Assembly (NCBI GenBank): GCA_034933305.1
Contig: JAYFNU010000026.1
Coordinates: forward strand, 1 to 64,000
Length of the DNA stretch: 64,000 bases
Reading direction: 5' to 3'
Source of the DNA: JAYFNU01 sp034933305
GTDB taxonomy: Bacteria > Bacillota > Clostridia > Oscillospirales > Ruminococcaceae
The stretch's first letter is position 1, and every line of letters starts with the position of its first letter. The position numbers and the translations under genes are program-made. The notes below the pieces were generated by a model. The model was not told the origin of the DNA. It saw nothing but the letters and a program-made list of their open reading frames with translations, and did no database searches. Positions 16,111-23,343 of this stretch are shown here, in pieces.

Positions 16111-17132
16111 AGCAGCGACACCACCCCCGCGAGGATGCCGAGCGCGGCGCAGGCGATCGTGATGAGCGCAGAGATGCGGTTGAGCTTCTTTTTGTCGAGC
16201 GGCAGATCGCCGTAGATCTTCCCCGTCTGACCGTTGATCGCGTATACATAGCGCGTGCCCTCGACGTTGTAGGTCATGACCCACACCGGCAGCAGCACGT
16301 ATTTCCACGCGGTGTTCTGCACATTGATGTTCATCGAGTCGAGCGAGACCGACGAATAGCCGCTCACCGTGCCCCGCAGCGCGCGGTCGGCGAGATAGTT
16401 CATCTTCGTGCGCATCTTGTCGGCGACGTCGAGCTGCTCAAGCTCGCGCTGCTCGGCAAAGAGCCCCGCGAGATACGTCATGGAAAATTCCTGGAAGGCC
16501 GCGTCGTCGAAGGGGCAGACATAATCGAGATTGACCTTGCCCGCGTCCTTGATCGCCGGCTCCGAGAGGGAATTGAGCAGTATGTTGCCGCTGCGGCGCA
16601 CCTCGTAGACGCTCGTCTCCGTGTATTCGTAATTGCCTGCGCGCCACACGCGGATGTTCTGCGCGGTGCCGCTGAGACTCGCCGTGGCCGTGGAGTCGGT
16701 GAACCAGTAGGGGAAATAGACGCCCGATACCTTTTCCAGCTCGCCGCGGTCCTTGAAGATGGGCGGCAGGAAATGCGCGGAGCTGAAGAGCTGCGTGATG
16801 CGGTCGGTCGCCTGCTGCTTCGTCAGCTTGAACGGCAGGACGTAATCCGGCTTTTTGGCGCCGGACAGCCGCTTTTCGAGCACGACGGGCGTGTGGCAGA
16901 AATAGCAGTACGTCGCGGCCGTCGTCGAGGTCGTGACGATCTGCGCGCCGCAGTTCTGGCAGGTGTACGTCGCCGCGTCCGACTCATAATCGGTGTCTGT
17001 GCCGGCTGCCGCCTTGTCAAAATCCTTTTTCGTGAACCGCGACTTGCAGTAGGTGCAGACGAGATCCTGCTGCGCAGGGTCAAAAACGATCGCGCCGCCG
17101 CAGTTCAGGCACTTATATTGTGTGACCGACAT
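16107..17132 (-). CDS. Zinc-ribbon membrane protein (TFIIB-type zinc finger)
   Basis: 341 residues. Two zinc ribbons lie at the N-terminus: CLNC...CTYC (about 8-28) and CQNC...CYFC (about 53-78). A mixed alpha/beta domain follows (KPDYVLPFKLTKQQATDRI, FLPPIFKDRGELEKVSGVYFPYWFTD), then VPVWVMTYNVEG-like and YAINGQTGKIYGDLP, and a C-terminal membrane helix (ISALITIACAALGILAGVV). The fold resembles cytoplasmic zinc-ribbon proteins paired with TPM or SPFH proteins. It has its own consensus promoter and is coupled to the TPM gene. Possibly an envelope-stress or membrane-quality component (inference). Confidence 0.85.
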   Translation of the reverse strand: MSVTQYKCLNCGGAIVFDPAQQDLVCTYCKSRFTKKDFDKAAAGTDTDYESDAATYTCQNCGAQIVTTSTTAATYCYFCHTPVVLEKRLSGAKKPDYVLPFKLTKQQATDRITQLFSSAHFLPPIFKDRGELEKVSGVYFPYWFTDSTATASLSGTAQNIRVWRAGNYEYTETSVYEVRRSGNILLNSLSEPAIKDAGKVNLDYVCPFDDAAFQEFSMTYLAGLFAEQRELEQLDVADKMRTKMNYLADRALRGTVSGYSSVSLDSMNINVQNTAWKYVLLPVWVMTYNVEGTRYVYAINGQTGKIYGDLPLDKKKLNRISALITIACAALGILAGVVSLL

Positions 17133-17162
17133 GTTTCGGCTTCCTTTCCTTTTGTTACCTTT

Positions 17163-17191
17163 ATCATAATTTGCCCCCGCCCCAATGTCAA
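17163..17191 (-). promoter_or_regulatory. Consensus promoter of the zinc-ribbon/TPM operon
   Basis: Minus strand TTGACA (17191-17186), 17-bp spacer, TATGAT (17168-17163). Confidence 0.78.
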
Positions 17192-17239
17192 TAAACGTTT
17201 TGCATACCGGCGCATTTCGGCAAAAGCACAAAAGTTGCA

Positions 17240-17293
17240 GAGCAAAATATAGTGCAAATTCGTCTTGCCAAGCACTATATATAGCGTTATAAT
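17240..17293 (+). promoter_or_regulatory. nrdJ promoter with two NrdR boxes
   Basis: TTGCCA (17265-17270), 17 bp, TATAAT (17288-17293). Two 16-bp NrdR-like boxes flank and fill the promoter: GAGCAAAATATAGTGC (17240-17255) and GCACTATATATAGCGT (17272-17287). Their starts are exactly 32 bp apart, about three helical turns, as known for NrdR operators. Box 2 lies between -35 and -10. Confidence 0.85.
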
Positions 17294-17338
17294 GAAATCC
17301 ATACTTCGATCCGGCGGATCGTCAACAGGAGGAAGAAA

Positions 17339-19639
17339 GTGGCTGCAGAGGATATCGGCAAAAATGCGCTTGCGGTGCTGAACAAGCGTTATCTCGGAAA
17401 GAATGAAAAGGGCGAGGTCATCGAGGACGTCGGACAGATGTTCCGCCGCGTTTCGGACGCGATCGCGGGCGCGGATCTCAATTATGACGCGGGCGCGGAC
17501 GTCGGAAAGCTGAGCGACGAGTTTTTTGAACTCATGACGAGTCTTCGCTTTTTGCCGAATTCGCCGACGCTGATGAACGCGGGCAGACCGCTCGGTCAGC
17601 TTTCGGCCTGTTTTGTGCTGCCCGTCGGGGACAGCATGGAGGAGATCTTCGACGCCGTCAAAAACGCGGCGCTCATCCATAAATCGGGCGGCGGCACGGG
17701 CTTTTCCTTCTCGCGGCTGCGCCAGAAGGGCGCGACGGTCAAATCGACCGGCGGCGTCGCGAGCGGCCCGGTGAGCTTCATGAAGGTGTTCAACACCGCG
17801 ACGGAGGCCGTCAAGCAGGGCGGCACGCGCCGCGGCGCGAACATGGGCATCCTGCGCATCGACCACCCGGACATTCTCGAGTTCATCCGCTGCAAGGCGG
17901 ACAACAGCGACATAACGAACTTCAACATCAGCGTCGGCATCACCGAATCGTTCATGCAGGCGGTGGAGAGCCACAGCGATTACGACCTCATCGACCCGAA
18001 GACGAAGCTCGCGGTCGGCCACCTCAGCGCCGAAAAGGTCTTCGATCTCATCGTCGACAGCGCCTGGCGCAACGGGGAGCCCGGCATCGTGTTCCTCGAC
18101 CGGCTCAACCGCGACAACGTGACGCCCACGATGGGGGAGATCGAGAGCACCAATCCCTGCGGCGAACAGCCGCTGCTGCCGTATGAGAGCTGCAACCTCG
18201 GCTCGATCAATCTCGTCAAAATGCTCCGGAAGACGGGAAAGAAATTCGACTTCGACTACAAGCTGCTCGGCGAGACCGTCGAGGAAGCGGTGCATTTCCT
18301 CGACAACGTCATCGACGTCAACAACTATCCGCTCGAGAAGATCGCCGAGACGACGCGCGCGTCGCGCAAGATCGGCCTCGGGATCATGGGATGGGCGGAC
18401 GCGCTGCTGCTCATGGGTATCCCCTATAACTCGCAGGAGGGCGTCATGCTCGCCGAAAAGGTGATGGGATACATCAATATGGCCGGCCATACCGCGAGCG
18501 CGCGCCTCGCGAAAAAGCGCGGCGCATTCCCGCTGTTCTCCGTGAGCACGCTCAAGGACGGGGAGCCGATGCGCAACGCGACGATCACGACCATCGCGCC
18601 GACGGGCACGCTGTCGATCATCGGCGGCTGCTCCTCGGGCGTCGAGCCGGTCTTCGCCTACGTCTTTGTCCGCAACGTCATGGACGGCACGGAGATGATC
18701 GAGGTCAACCCGATCCTTCTCGCAAAGCTTAAGGAGCTGGGCATTTACAGCGACGAGCTCATGCGCCGCATCGCGAAGGAGGGGACGATCGCGCACATCG
18801 AGGAGATCCCCGAAGAGGTGCGCCGCGTCTTCGTGTGCGCGCACGATATCGCGCCGGAATACCACGCGATGATGCAGGCGGCCTTCCAGCGCCACACCGA
18901 CAACGCCGTGTCGAAGACGGTCAATTTCCCCTCGACGGCGACGCGCGAGGATGTGCGGAAGGTCTACATGCTCGCCTATAAAGATGGCTGCAAGGGCGTC
19001 ACGATCTACCGCGACGGCAGCCGCGACGCGCAGGTGCTCAACATCGGCGCGGTCAAGGGCAAGGATGTCAAGGCGCCCGCCGCGGAGCCGCAGCAGCCCG
19101 CGGCCGTCACGCCGCGCCCGCGCCCGTCGATCACCCGCGGCTTCACGGAGAAGATGCGCATCGGCTGCGGCACGCTGTACGTCACGACGAACTACGACGA
19201 CAACGGCATCTGCGAGGTGTTCACGAGCACCGGCAAGGCCGGCGGCTGCCCGAGCCAGAGCGAGGCGACGGCGCGGCTCGCGTCCATCGCGCTCCGCAGC
19301 GGCATTTCCGTCGCGGAGGTCTACAACCAGCTTAAGGGCATCCGCTGCCCGTCGACCATCCGTCAGCAGGGGATGAGCTGCACCTCCTGCCCGGACGCCA
19401 TCGCCAAGGTCATCATGAAGGTGTCGAAATATATCGAGGACGAGAAGAAGAACGGCATTGCCGGCGTTCCGGAGCCCTTCTGCAAGGATACGCCCGCGCA
19501 GGAGGCCGCGCCCGTGCAGCCGGATCTCATCCCCGCGGCGGCCGGGGAGATCCACAAGTGCCCCGAATGCGGCAACCCCGTCGAGCACGAGGGCGGCTGC
19601 GTCATCTGCCGCAGCTGCGGCTTCTCGAAGTGCGGCTGA
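17339..19639 (+). CDS. nrdJ: Adenosylcobalamin-dependent (class II) ribonucleotide reductase
   Basis: Reduces ribonucleoside (di/tri)phosphates to deoxyribonucleotides using adenosylcobalamin as radical source; oxygen-independent. 766 residues. Seen are RFLPNSPTLMNAGR, GQLSACFVLPV (first redox Cys), SGGGTGFSFSRLR, GTRRGANMG, NPCGEQPLLPYESCNLGSIN (catalytic Cys-Glu region), and SCxGVEPVFAYVF. The C-terminus has the TSCPDAI domain and a zinc ribbon CPEC...CRSC. GTG start with AGGAGGA 5 bases before it. Controlled by two NrdR boxes. Oxygen-independent dNTP supply fits an anaerobe and implies a cobalamin requirement. Confidence 0.96.
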   Translation: MAAEDIGKNALAVLNKRYLGKNEKGEVIEDVGQMFRRVSDAIAGADLNYDAGADVGKLSDEFFELMTSLRFLPNSPTLMNAGRPLGQLSACFVLPVGDSMEEIFDAVKNAALIHKSGGGTGFSFSRLRQKGATVKSTGGVASGPVSFMKVFNTATEAVKQGGTRRGANMGILRIDHPDILEFIRCKADNSDITNFNISVGITESFMQAVESHSDYDLIDPKTKLAVGHLSAEKVFDLIVDSAWRNGEPGIVFLDRLNRDNVTPTMGEIESTNPCGEQPLLPYESCNLGSINLVKMLRKTGKKFDFDYKLLGETVEEAVHFLDNVIDVNNYPLEKIAETTRASRKIGLGIMGWADALLLMGIPYNSQEGVMLAEKVMGYINMAGHTASARLAKKRGAFPLFSVSTLKDGEPMRNATITTIAPTGTLSIIGGCSSGVEPVFAYVFVRNVMDGTEMIEVNPILLAKLKELGIYSDELMRRIAKEGTIAHIEEIPEEVRRVFVCAHDIAPEYHAMMQAAFQRHTDNAVSKTVNFPSTATREDVRKVYMLAYKDGCKGVTIYRDGSRDAQVLNIGAVKGKDVKAPAAEPQQPAAVTPRPRPSITRGFTEKMRIGCGTLYVTTNYDDNGICEVFTSTGKAGGCPSQSEATARLASIALRSGISVAEVYNQLKGIRCPSTIRQQGMSCTSCPDAIAKVIMKVSKYIEDEKKNGIAGVPEPFCKDTPAQEAAPVQPDLIPAAAGEIHKCPECGNPVEHEGGCVICRSCGFSKCG

Positions 19640-19656
19640 GCGCTGTGACCGATATG

Positions 19657-19691
19657 AAAAGGAGGACCGGATATCCGGTCCTCCTTTTTTT
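19657..19691 (+). terminator. Intrinsic terminator of nrdJ
   Basis: GGAGGACCGGATATCCGGTC-type palindromic stem with A4 before and T7 after. Confidence 0.9.
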
Positions 19692-19716
19692 ATTCCCGAT
19701 CTCGGCACAAGCCGGT

Positions 19717-19919
19717 TCAGACCCCAAAACAGGCCTTCAGATCCTTCGCGGCGGGCTGCCCGGCGATGAAATCCTTGCGCGCGGCGTTCACCCCGACGAT
19801 GGCACTGATGAGTTCCGCGCCACGTCTTCGCGATTGGCGCGCAGTTGCCTCGTGCCCTGCGGCAGACAGTATCCGCCGCAGTCGAAGTGCTGATTATGAA
19901 TCATGTGAAAAGCGCCCAT
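19717..19919 (-). pseudogene. Remnant of UDP-glucose 6-dehydrogenase
   Basis: Minus-strand reading gives HFDCGGYCLPQGTRQLRAN followed by REDVAR. After a frame change near 19815-19825 it continues ELISAIVGVNAARKDFIAG up to a stop at 19717-19719. This matches the catalytic-Cys region (GGYCLPKDT-KQL-AN) and the following helix (NLI-AIV-AN-TRKDFIA) of Ugd-type nucleotide-sugar dehydrogenases. Only about 60 residues of a roughly 400-residue enzyme remain, with a frameshift, so it is a dead fragment. It marks the left part of the decaying insertion region. The assignment is from memory of the motif, not from a search. Confidence 0.68.
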
Positions 19920-19920
19920 T

Positions 19921-20202
19921 TTACGAATTATCGGATGTCTGACAACAGCAGAACAACACTAGCGCGTGGCTTTTTATCTTGTCAGTTATGGCGCGTAAGT
20001 CAGCATACGCAACGTCTTGACAGTAACGGAGCATTTCTTATCGAAGTTCGTATTCAAGCCCCAGTGCATCAGCGAGAAACTGGAGCTGCTCCATTTTGGC
20101 AAATTCTCCGAAATGTCACATGCGATCTTTACGGAGTATACCGTGGCTGCGGTGGAGCTGCTCGTCTATCTTGTCAAGCGTGAAATTATAAATGCCCGTC
20201 AT
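19921..20202 (-). pseudogene. Degenerate small ORF of a mobile region
   Basis: An ATG at 20202 with GAAAGG upstream opens a frame reading MTGIYNFTLDKIDEQLHRSH. It is broken by TGA (20118-20116) and TAA (20040-20038) but continues with protein-like sequence (FGEFAKMEQLQFLADALGLE, then RYCQDVAYADLRAITDKI) to a TAA at 19923-19921. Product not recognised. It begins 18 bases after the stop of the preceding broken ORF, as in an operon. Two in-frame stops argue for decay. Confidence 0.4.
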
Positions 20203-20220
20203 TGCGCAATCCCTTTCAAA

Positions 20221-20454
20221 TTAAGGCTTGATTTTTTGCTCCTGCCTGTGGTAGAATTGGGCGATATAGATGGCAGGCTCTACGCCGCCCCTTTTGCCGT
20301 TTAGGTCGCTTCTGCTGTGGTAGGTGGGAAGCGACCTATTTTATTCGGTCTTTGCGTCCCTGACAATCTGCGCGGCCTCTGCTGTGCTGGCCTGTTTTGC
20401 TTCAATCAGTCTTGCTATGGTCTCGAGTATCGCGTTCCACTGGTCATTGCTCAT
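20221..20454 (-). pseudogene. Broken small ORF, 77 codons with one internal stop
   Basis: An ATG at 20454 with GGGGA upstream gives a 37-residue peptide, MSNDQWNAILETIARLIEAK ... VRDAKTE, ending in TAA (20343-20341). The same frame continues for 39 codons (RSLPTYHSRSDLNGKRGGVE, PAIYIAQFYHRQEQKIKP) to TAA at 20223-20221. Either the 37-mer is complete, or a 77-residue protein has one nonsense mutation; the good coding look of the second half favours the latter. Family not recognised. Lies under the operator-rich promoter at 20526-20568. Confidence 0.5.
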
Positions 20455-20525
20455 GTACTCGTTCCCCGTGTGTCTCGCCTCCTGCCCGGCTTATTCGTGG
20501 CTCGGTTTCCCTTACCACTGTATAT

Positions 20526-20568
20526 ATTGCATCACTCACGAGTGATAATGTCAAGCGCTATTATCACT
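20526..20568 (-). promoter_or_regulatory. Promoter with three phased operator half-sites
   Basis: Minus strand TTGACA (20554-20549), 17 bp, TGCAAT (20531-20526). Half-sites TCACT/AGTGA form two overlapping inverted repeats: ATCACTC-AC-GAGTGAT (20531-20546) and AGTGATAAT-N10-ATTATCACT (20541-20568). They bracket the -35, as for a phage-type repressor. The XRE protein encoded divergently at 20782 is the obvious candidate binder. Apart from this site the stretch 20455-20727 shows no gene. Confidence 0.6.
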
Positions 20569-20727
20569 TTATGGTGAATTATTTCAGGCCTGGGCGATAG
20601 TATATATTCTGTTCAGTTAATACACACAATGTATAGATACCCCCAGGGGAAGCGGTAAAACGCCCATACGGACGGGTAACCCCTCCGAGTTAAGAAAAAT
20701 TCAAAAAGCCTTGCACACGAAAAGATG

Positions 20728-20756
20728 TTGACATTCAAACGTGTATGTGGTAATGT
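20728..20756 (+). promoter_or_regulatory. Promoter of the XRE/recombinase pair
   Basis: TTGACA (20728-20733), 17 bp, TAATGT (20751-20756). A distant inverted pair ACACG/CGTGT surrounds the -35. Confidence 0.6.
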
Positions 20757-20781
20757 TGTAACAGAAAGCGAGGGTTCGGGA

Positions 20782-21021
20782 ATGAAATCTAAGCAGATAG
20801 TGTCAGAGATAATGAAAATGAGGGGATTTACGAATACAGCGCTTGCGGAGAAACTGAAATATCCTGCGGCATCGGGAGTATCGGAGCGGTTGCGTGGTAA
20901 ACAGGATATGAGGGTAGATACTCTTGTAAAGTTTCTCGAAGCTATGGACTGTGAGCTTGTTATACGCAGCACGTTAAAGGACAAGTCTGAATGGGAAGTT
21001 GGCAGGGAGGTGGAGGAATAA
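20782..21021 (+). CDS. Small XRE-type regulator of the mobile region
   Basis: 79 residues. The HTH reads KQIVSEIMKMRGFTNTALAE, KLKYPAASGVSERLRGKQDM and RVDTLVKFLEAMDCELVI, a compact Cro/C1-like fold, with a charged tail. The ATG at 20782 has GAGGG 7 bases upstream. It ends 4 bases before the recombinase start and is co-transcribed with it. Base composition is clearly AT-richer than the neighbouring core genes. Probably the repressor that acts on the divergent operators at 20531-20568 (inference). Confidence 0.78.
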   Translation: MKSKQIVSEIMKMRGFTNTALAEKLKYPAASGVSERLRGKQDMRVDTLVKFLEAMDCELVIRSTLKDKSEWEVGREVEE

Positions 21022-21025
21022 AGAT

Positions 21026-21595
21026 ATGATATACGGGTATGCGCGTGTCAGCTCTATAGGGCAGGCGAAAGACGGGAACTCGCTTGAAGCGCAAGAGGCG
21101 GCTCTTAGAGAGCGCGGGTGTCAGATAGTATATCGGGAGGCATTTACAGGAACGACCACGCACAGGCCGGAGTTCTCAAAGCTGTTAGACGTGCTTAATA
21201 AGGGCGATACTCTAATGGTGACGAAGCTCGACAGGTTTTCTCGTACGGCGGCAGAGGGCGCGTTGCTCGTCAAGGAATTGCACAGCAAGTGAATAATCAT
21301 CGAAATACTCAACATGGGTAGAGCTGACGATACGCCGATGGGACGATTAATGGCAACAATGCTTCTTGCGTTTGCAGAGTTTGAACACGACCAAATCACA
21401 GAGCGCCTAAATACTGCTAAGGCGGTAAAGAAAGCACATGGAGGTAAAACGGATGGGAGATACAGAATATCACTTTCCGATTTCCCGGAATTTCTCCAAA
21501 AACAAAAAGACGGTACAATGACCGTCGAGGAATGTTGCGCGGAGCTTGGGATAAGCAGGGCGACGTGGTACGTTAGGGCGCGGGAGAGCGCGTAG
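21026..21595 (+). pseudogene. Serine recombinase (resolvase/invertase) with in-frame TGA
   Basis: The frame spans 189 sense codons, normal for a small serine recombinase. The N-terminal catalytic domain reads MIYGYARVSSIGQAKDGNSL (nucleophilic Ser in RVSS) and later MVTKLDRFSRTAAEGA. It is interrupted by TGA at 21290-21292, where family members usually have Gly (KELHSK-stop-IIIEILNMG). Beyond the stop, DDTPMGRLMATMLLAFAEFE, then HDQITERL, and a C-terminal HTH (TVEECCAELGISRATWYVRA) are intact. A single G-to-T change explains the break, so decay is recent or the TGA is read through. GGAGG lies 9 bases before the ATG. It would act on res/inversion-type sites within the element. Confidence 0.85.
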
Positions 21596-21644
21596 CAAAA
21601 AATGAATACCGCTCCCGCTAAATAGAGCGGGGGAACAGCTAATT

Positions 21645-21688
21645 AGGGCTATTACCTATCTACGGATAGGCGATAGCCCTTTTATTTT
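21645..21688 (+). terminator. Intrinsic terminator after the recombinase
   Basis: AGGGCTAT-TA-CCTATC / TACG / GATAGG-CG-ATAGCCCT followed by TTTATTTTT. A smaller hairpin CCGCTC/GAGCGG precedes it at 21609-21630. Confidence 0.82.
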
Positions 21689-21706
21689 TGCGTAAAGGAG
21701 AAAAGG

Positions 21707-21892
21707 ATGTTTTGTCCCTATATCAACAAATGTGAAACTACGGTGCTTATATGGGAAAGCATCAAGTTTGACGAAAGCGGAAATGCCGTGGCCGGGCATC
21801 AGACCACGCAGACGGACTACACGCCAGAAGAATGCGCAAAAGAAGAGTGTGCCGCGTGGCAGGACGGACGGTGTGTACGAAAGGGAAGTTGA
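21707..21892 (+). CDS. Small cysteine-containing protein of the mobile region
   Basis: 61 residues, MFCPYINKCETTVLIWESIK ... ECAKEECAAWQDGRCVRKGS. Six Cys occur in CxxxxxC and CxxxxC...C patterns, suggesting a metal site. AAAGGAG precedes the ATG by 8 bases. I do not recognise a family. It sits directly after the recombinase terminator and has the same AT-richer composition, so it belongs to the mobile region. Confidence 0.65.
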   Translation: MFCPYINKCETTVLIWESIKFDESGNAVAGHQTTQTDYTPEECAKEECAAWQDGRCVRKGS

Positions 21893-22063
21893 ATGAACGA
21901 GTTTGAAATTTTAAAAAAAATAGAAAAAAGCGGATCGAAGTCCGCTTCTACGATTGGCCAAATCTCGGCAGTAAGTCAGTGCGGCCGCCGGAATTTTGCA
22001 GTAGTAATTGATTTTACGGCCGCAACTGGCAACAGTATAGGCAACAATAGAATCACAGAATAA
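21893..22063 (+). CDS. Possible 56-residue ORF coupled to the preceding gene
   Basis: The ATG at 21893 directly follows the TGA of the 61-residue gene, with AAGGGAAG just upstream. It reads MNEFEILKKIEKSGSKSAST, then IGQISAVSQCGRRNFAVVID, to TAA at 22061-22063. The first third is Lys/Glu-rich and plausible; the rest is not recognised and overlaps a hairpin (AGCGGA/TCCGCT). It may be a chance frame. Confidence 0.3.
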   Translation: MNEFEILKKIEKSGSKSASTIGQISAVSQCGRRNFAVVIDFTAATGNSIGNNRITE

Positions 22064-22093
22064 AAAACAATCAAACGCATCAAGACAAAAACA

Positions 22094-22135
22094 AACCCCG
22101 TAAGGCTCCCTGTTTTTGGGGACTCTTACGGGGTT
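22094..22135 (-). terminator. Intrinsic terminator of tRNA-Thr
   Basis: On the minus strand AAACCCCGTAAG pairs with CTTACGGGGTTT, with an inner TCCC/GGGA pairing, followed by TTTGTTTTTG. Confidence 0.85.
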
Positions 22136-22139
22136 TTGT

Positions 22140-22215
22140 TGGAGCTGGAAATGTGACTCGAACACACGACCTGCTGATTACGAATCAGCTGCTCTACCGG
22201 CTGAGCTATTCCAGC
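22140..22215 (-). tRNA. tRNA-Thr (anticodon CGT), CCA encoded
   Basis: 76 nt cloverleaf: acceptor GCTGGAA/TTCCAGC, D stem GCTC/GAGC, anticodon stem GCTGA/TCAGC with loop TTCGTAA (anticodon CGT, reads ACG), T stem GTGTG/CACAT with TTCGAGT loop, discriminator T, genomic CCA at 22142-22140. It has its own promoter and terminator and bounds the mobile region on the right. Confidence 0.95.
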
Positions 22216-22241
22216 AAACCGCTCTTAACGGCGCATTCAAT

Positions 22242-22270
22242 ATAGTATAAGATTTTGCCGCGTTCGTCAA
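22242..22270 (-). promoter_or_regulatory. Promoter of tRNA-Thr
   Basis: Minus strand TTGACG (22270-22265), 17 bp, TACTAT (22247-22242). Confidence 0.7.
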
Positions 22271-22389
22271 GAGGATTTTCGATATTTTCGGCAAAAATGC
22301 CGCGGCGGGCGCGCAAAAACCGGGAAAAACCTTTTTTCCCGCGGCGGCGGGAGAACTGCGGCGCCGGCGAAAAAACGCGCGCACGCAGA

Positions 22390-22418
22390 TTGAATAACGC
22401 GGGCCCGTATGCTATAAT
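22390..22418 (+). promoter_or_regulatory. Promoter of the SGNH hydrolase
   Basis: TTGAAT (22390-22395), 17 bp, TATAAT (22413-22418). Confidence 0.75.
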
Positions 22419-22449
22419 CTATCGGTAAAAATCGGAGGGCTTGAAGACA

Positions 22450-23337
22450 TTGGATCGCAGGAATGACAAGCAGAAAACCGAAAGCCTCACGGCGGTATTC
22501 AAAAGAGCAACGGCGCTCATCCTCGTGTTTGCGCTGTTGTTTGCGTCTGCGGCGGCGGCATCGGTCGCAATAGAGCTGAGAAACAAAAACAACAAGAACA
22601 TCCACACCGGCACGCCGGCGGCCGATCTCGGCCTCAAGCCGGCGGACATCCTGTCGGCGGGGGACGGGACGGCCGGCACCGTCCTGACCGAGACGGAAGC
22701 CGTGCCCGACACATATTTTGCCGACACCGTTTTCCTCGGCGACTCGATCACCACCGGCTTTATGCTGTATAAGGTTTTCGAGGATTTCATTCAGGTCGCA
22801 AAGATCGGCACGAATACGGAATCCGTCTTTACCGATGAGATCGAGATCGACGGCGTCAAATACACGATGTTCGACGCCATCGTTGATCATTACCGCCCGC
22901 AGAAGATCTATATCATGCTCGGCGCGAACGGCATCAACACCTATCCCGTCGACTGGCTCATCGAGAAATACGGCATTCTCATCGACCAGCTGCTCACGCG
23001 GCTGCCGGGCTGCTCGATCGTCATCCAGTCCATCACCCCCGTGACCAGGGAGCGCGAGGCGAAAGACCCCGAGCATTACTCGCTCGCGAACATCCACGAC
23101 TTTAACGACAAGCTCAAAACGATGGCGCTCAGCCGCGGCCTTTACTTTCTCGACGTCTACAGCGCCGTCGCGGACGCGGAGGGCTATATGCCGGACGCCA
23201 TCGCCGCGAGCGACGGCTATCACATGATCACCGAGGGCTACGAGCTGTGGCACCGCTATATCGTCACGCACACCATCCGCGGCGGCAGCGCCTTCGCTTT
23301 TACGCAGGAAGGACTTCTCAAAGGCGCGAGCGCCTGA
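22450..23337 (+). CDS. Secreted SGNH/GDSL-type hydrolase
   Basis: About 295 residues. A cytoplasmic lead and an N-terminal membrane helix (ATALILVFALLFASAAAASVAI) place the catalytic domain outside. SGNH blocks: VFLGDSITTGF (Ser nucleophile), MLGANGIN (Gly/Asn oxyanion) and SDGYHMITEGY (Asp-His). Likely removes acetyl groups from a surface polysaccharide or acts as a lipase/esterase; substrate unknown. Only TTG starts are available: TTG 22450 leaves 11 bases after GGAGG, while TTG 22441 leaves 2, so 22450 was preferred. Monocistronic. Confidence 0.85.
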   Translation: MDRRNDKQKTESLTAVFKRATALILVFALLFASAAAASVAIELRNKNNKNIHTGTPAADLGLKPADILSAGDGTAGTVLTETEAVPDTYFADTVFLGDSITTGFMLYKVFEDFIQVAKIGTNTESVFTDEIEIDGVKYTMFDAIVDHYRPQKIYIMLGANGINTYPVDWLIEKYGILIDQLLTRLPGCSIVIQSITPVTREREAKDPEHYSLANIHDFNDKLKTMALSRGLYFLDVYSAVADAEGYMPDAIAASDGYHMITEGYELWHRYIVTHTIRGGSAFAFTQEGLLKGASA

Positions 23338-23343
23338 CGCCTC

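Noticed and set aside
17105..19708. Long minus-strand open frame opposite nrdJ
   Set aside because: Shadow of nrdJ codon bias; no start signal or recognisable domain, and it would run through the NrdR boxes and promoter.
20017..20304. 95-codon plus-strand frame
   Set aside because: TTG start without ribosome binding site; it lies opposite the better supported, though broken, minus-strand ORFs of the mobile region.
20302..20338. Hairpin TAGGTCGCTTC/GAAGCGACCTA as a terminator of the minus-strand small ORF
   Set aside because: The T-rich tail is on the plus-strand side only, and the minus-strand frame continues through it; no plus-strand gene ends there. Kept only as part of the stop-codon observation.
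20613..20984. 123-codon minus-strand frame
   Set aside because: Overlaps the XRE gene and its promoter on the opposite strand, with no ribosome binding site or domain.
21290..21292. TGA as selenocysteine or reassigned Trp
   Set aside because: No SECIS-like hairpin is evident after it, TGA ends many genes in this window, and the family has Gly there; nonsense mutation is simpler.
22140..22215. tRNA-Thr as integration site with duplicated 3' end
   Set aside because: No second copy of the tRNA 3' sequence was seen on the far side of the mobile region, and serine recombinases of this small type do not normally use tRNA sites.
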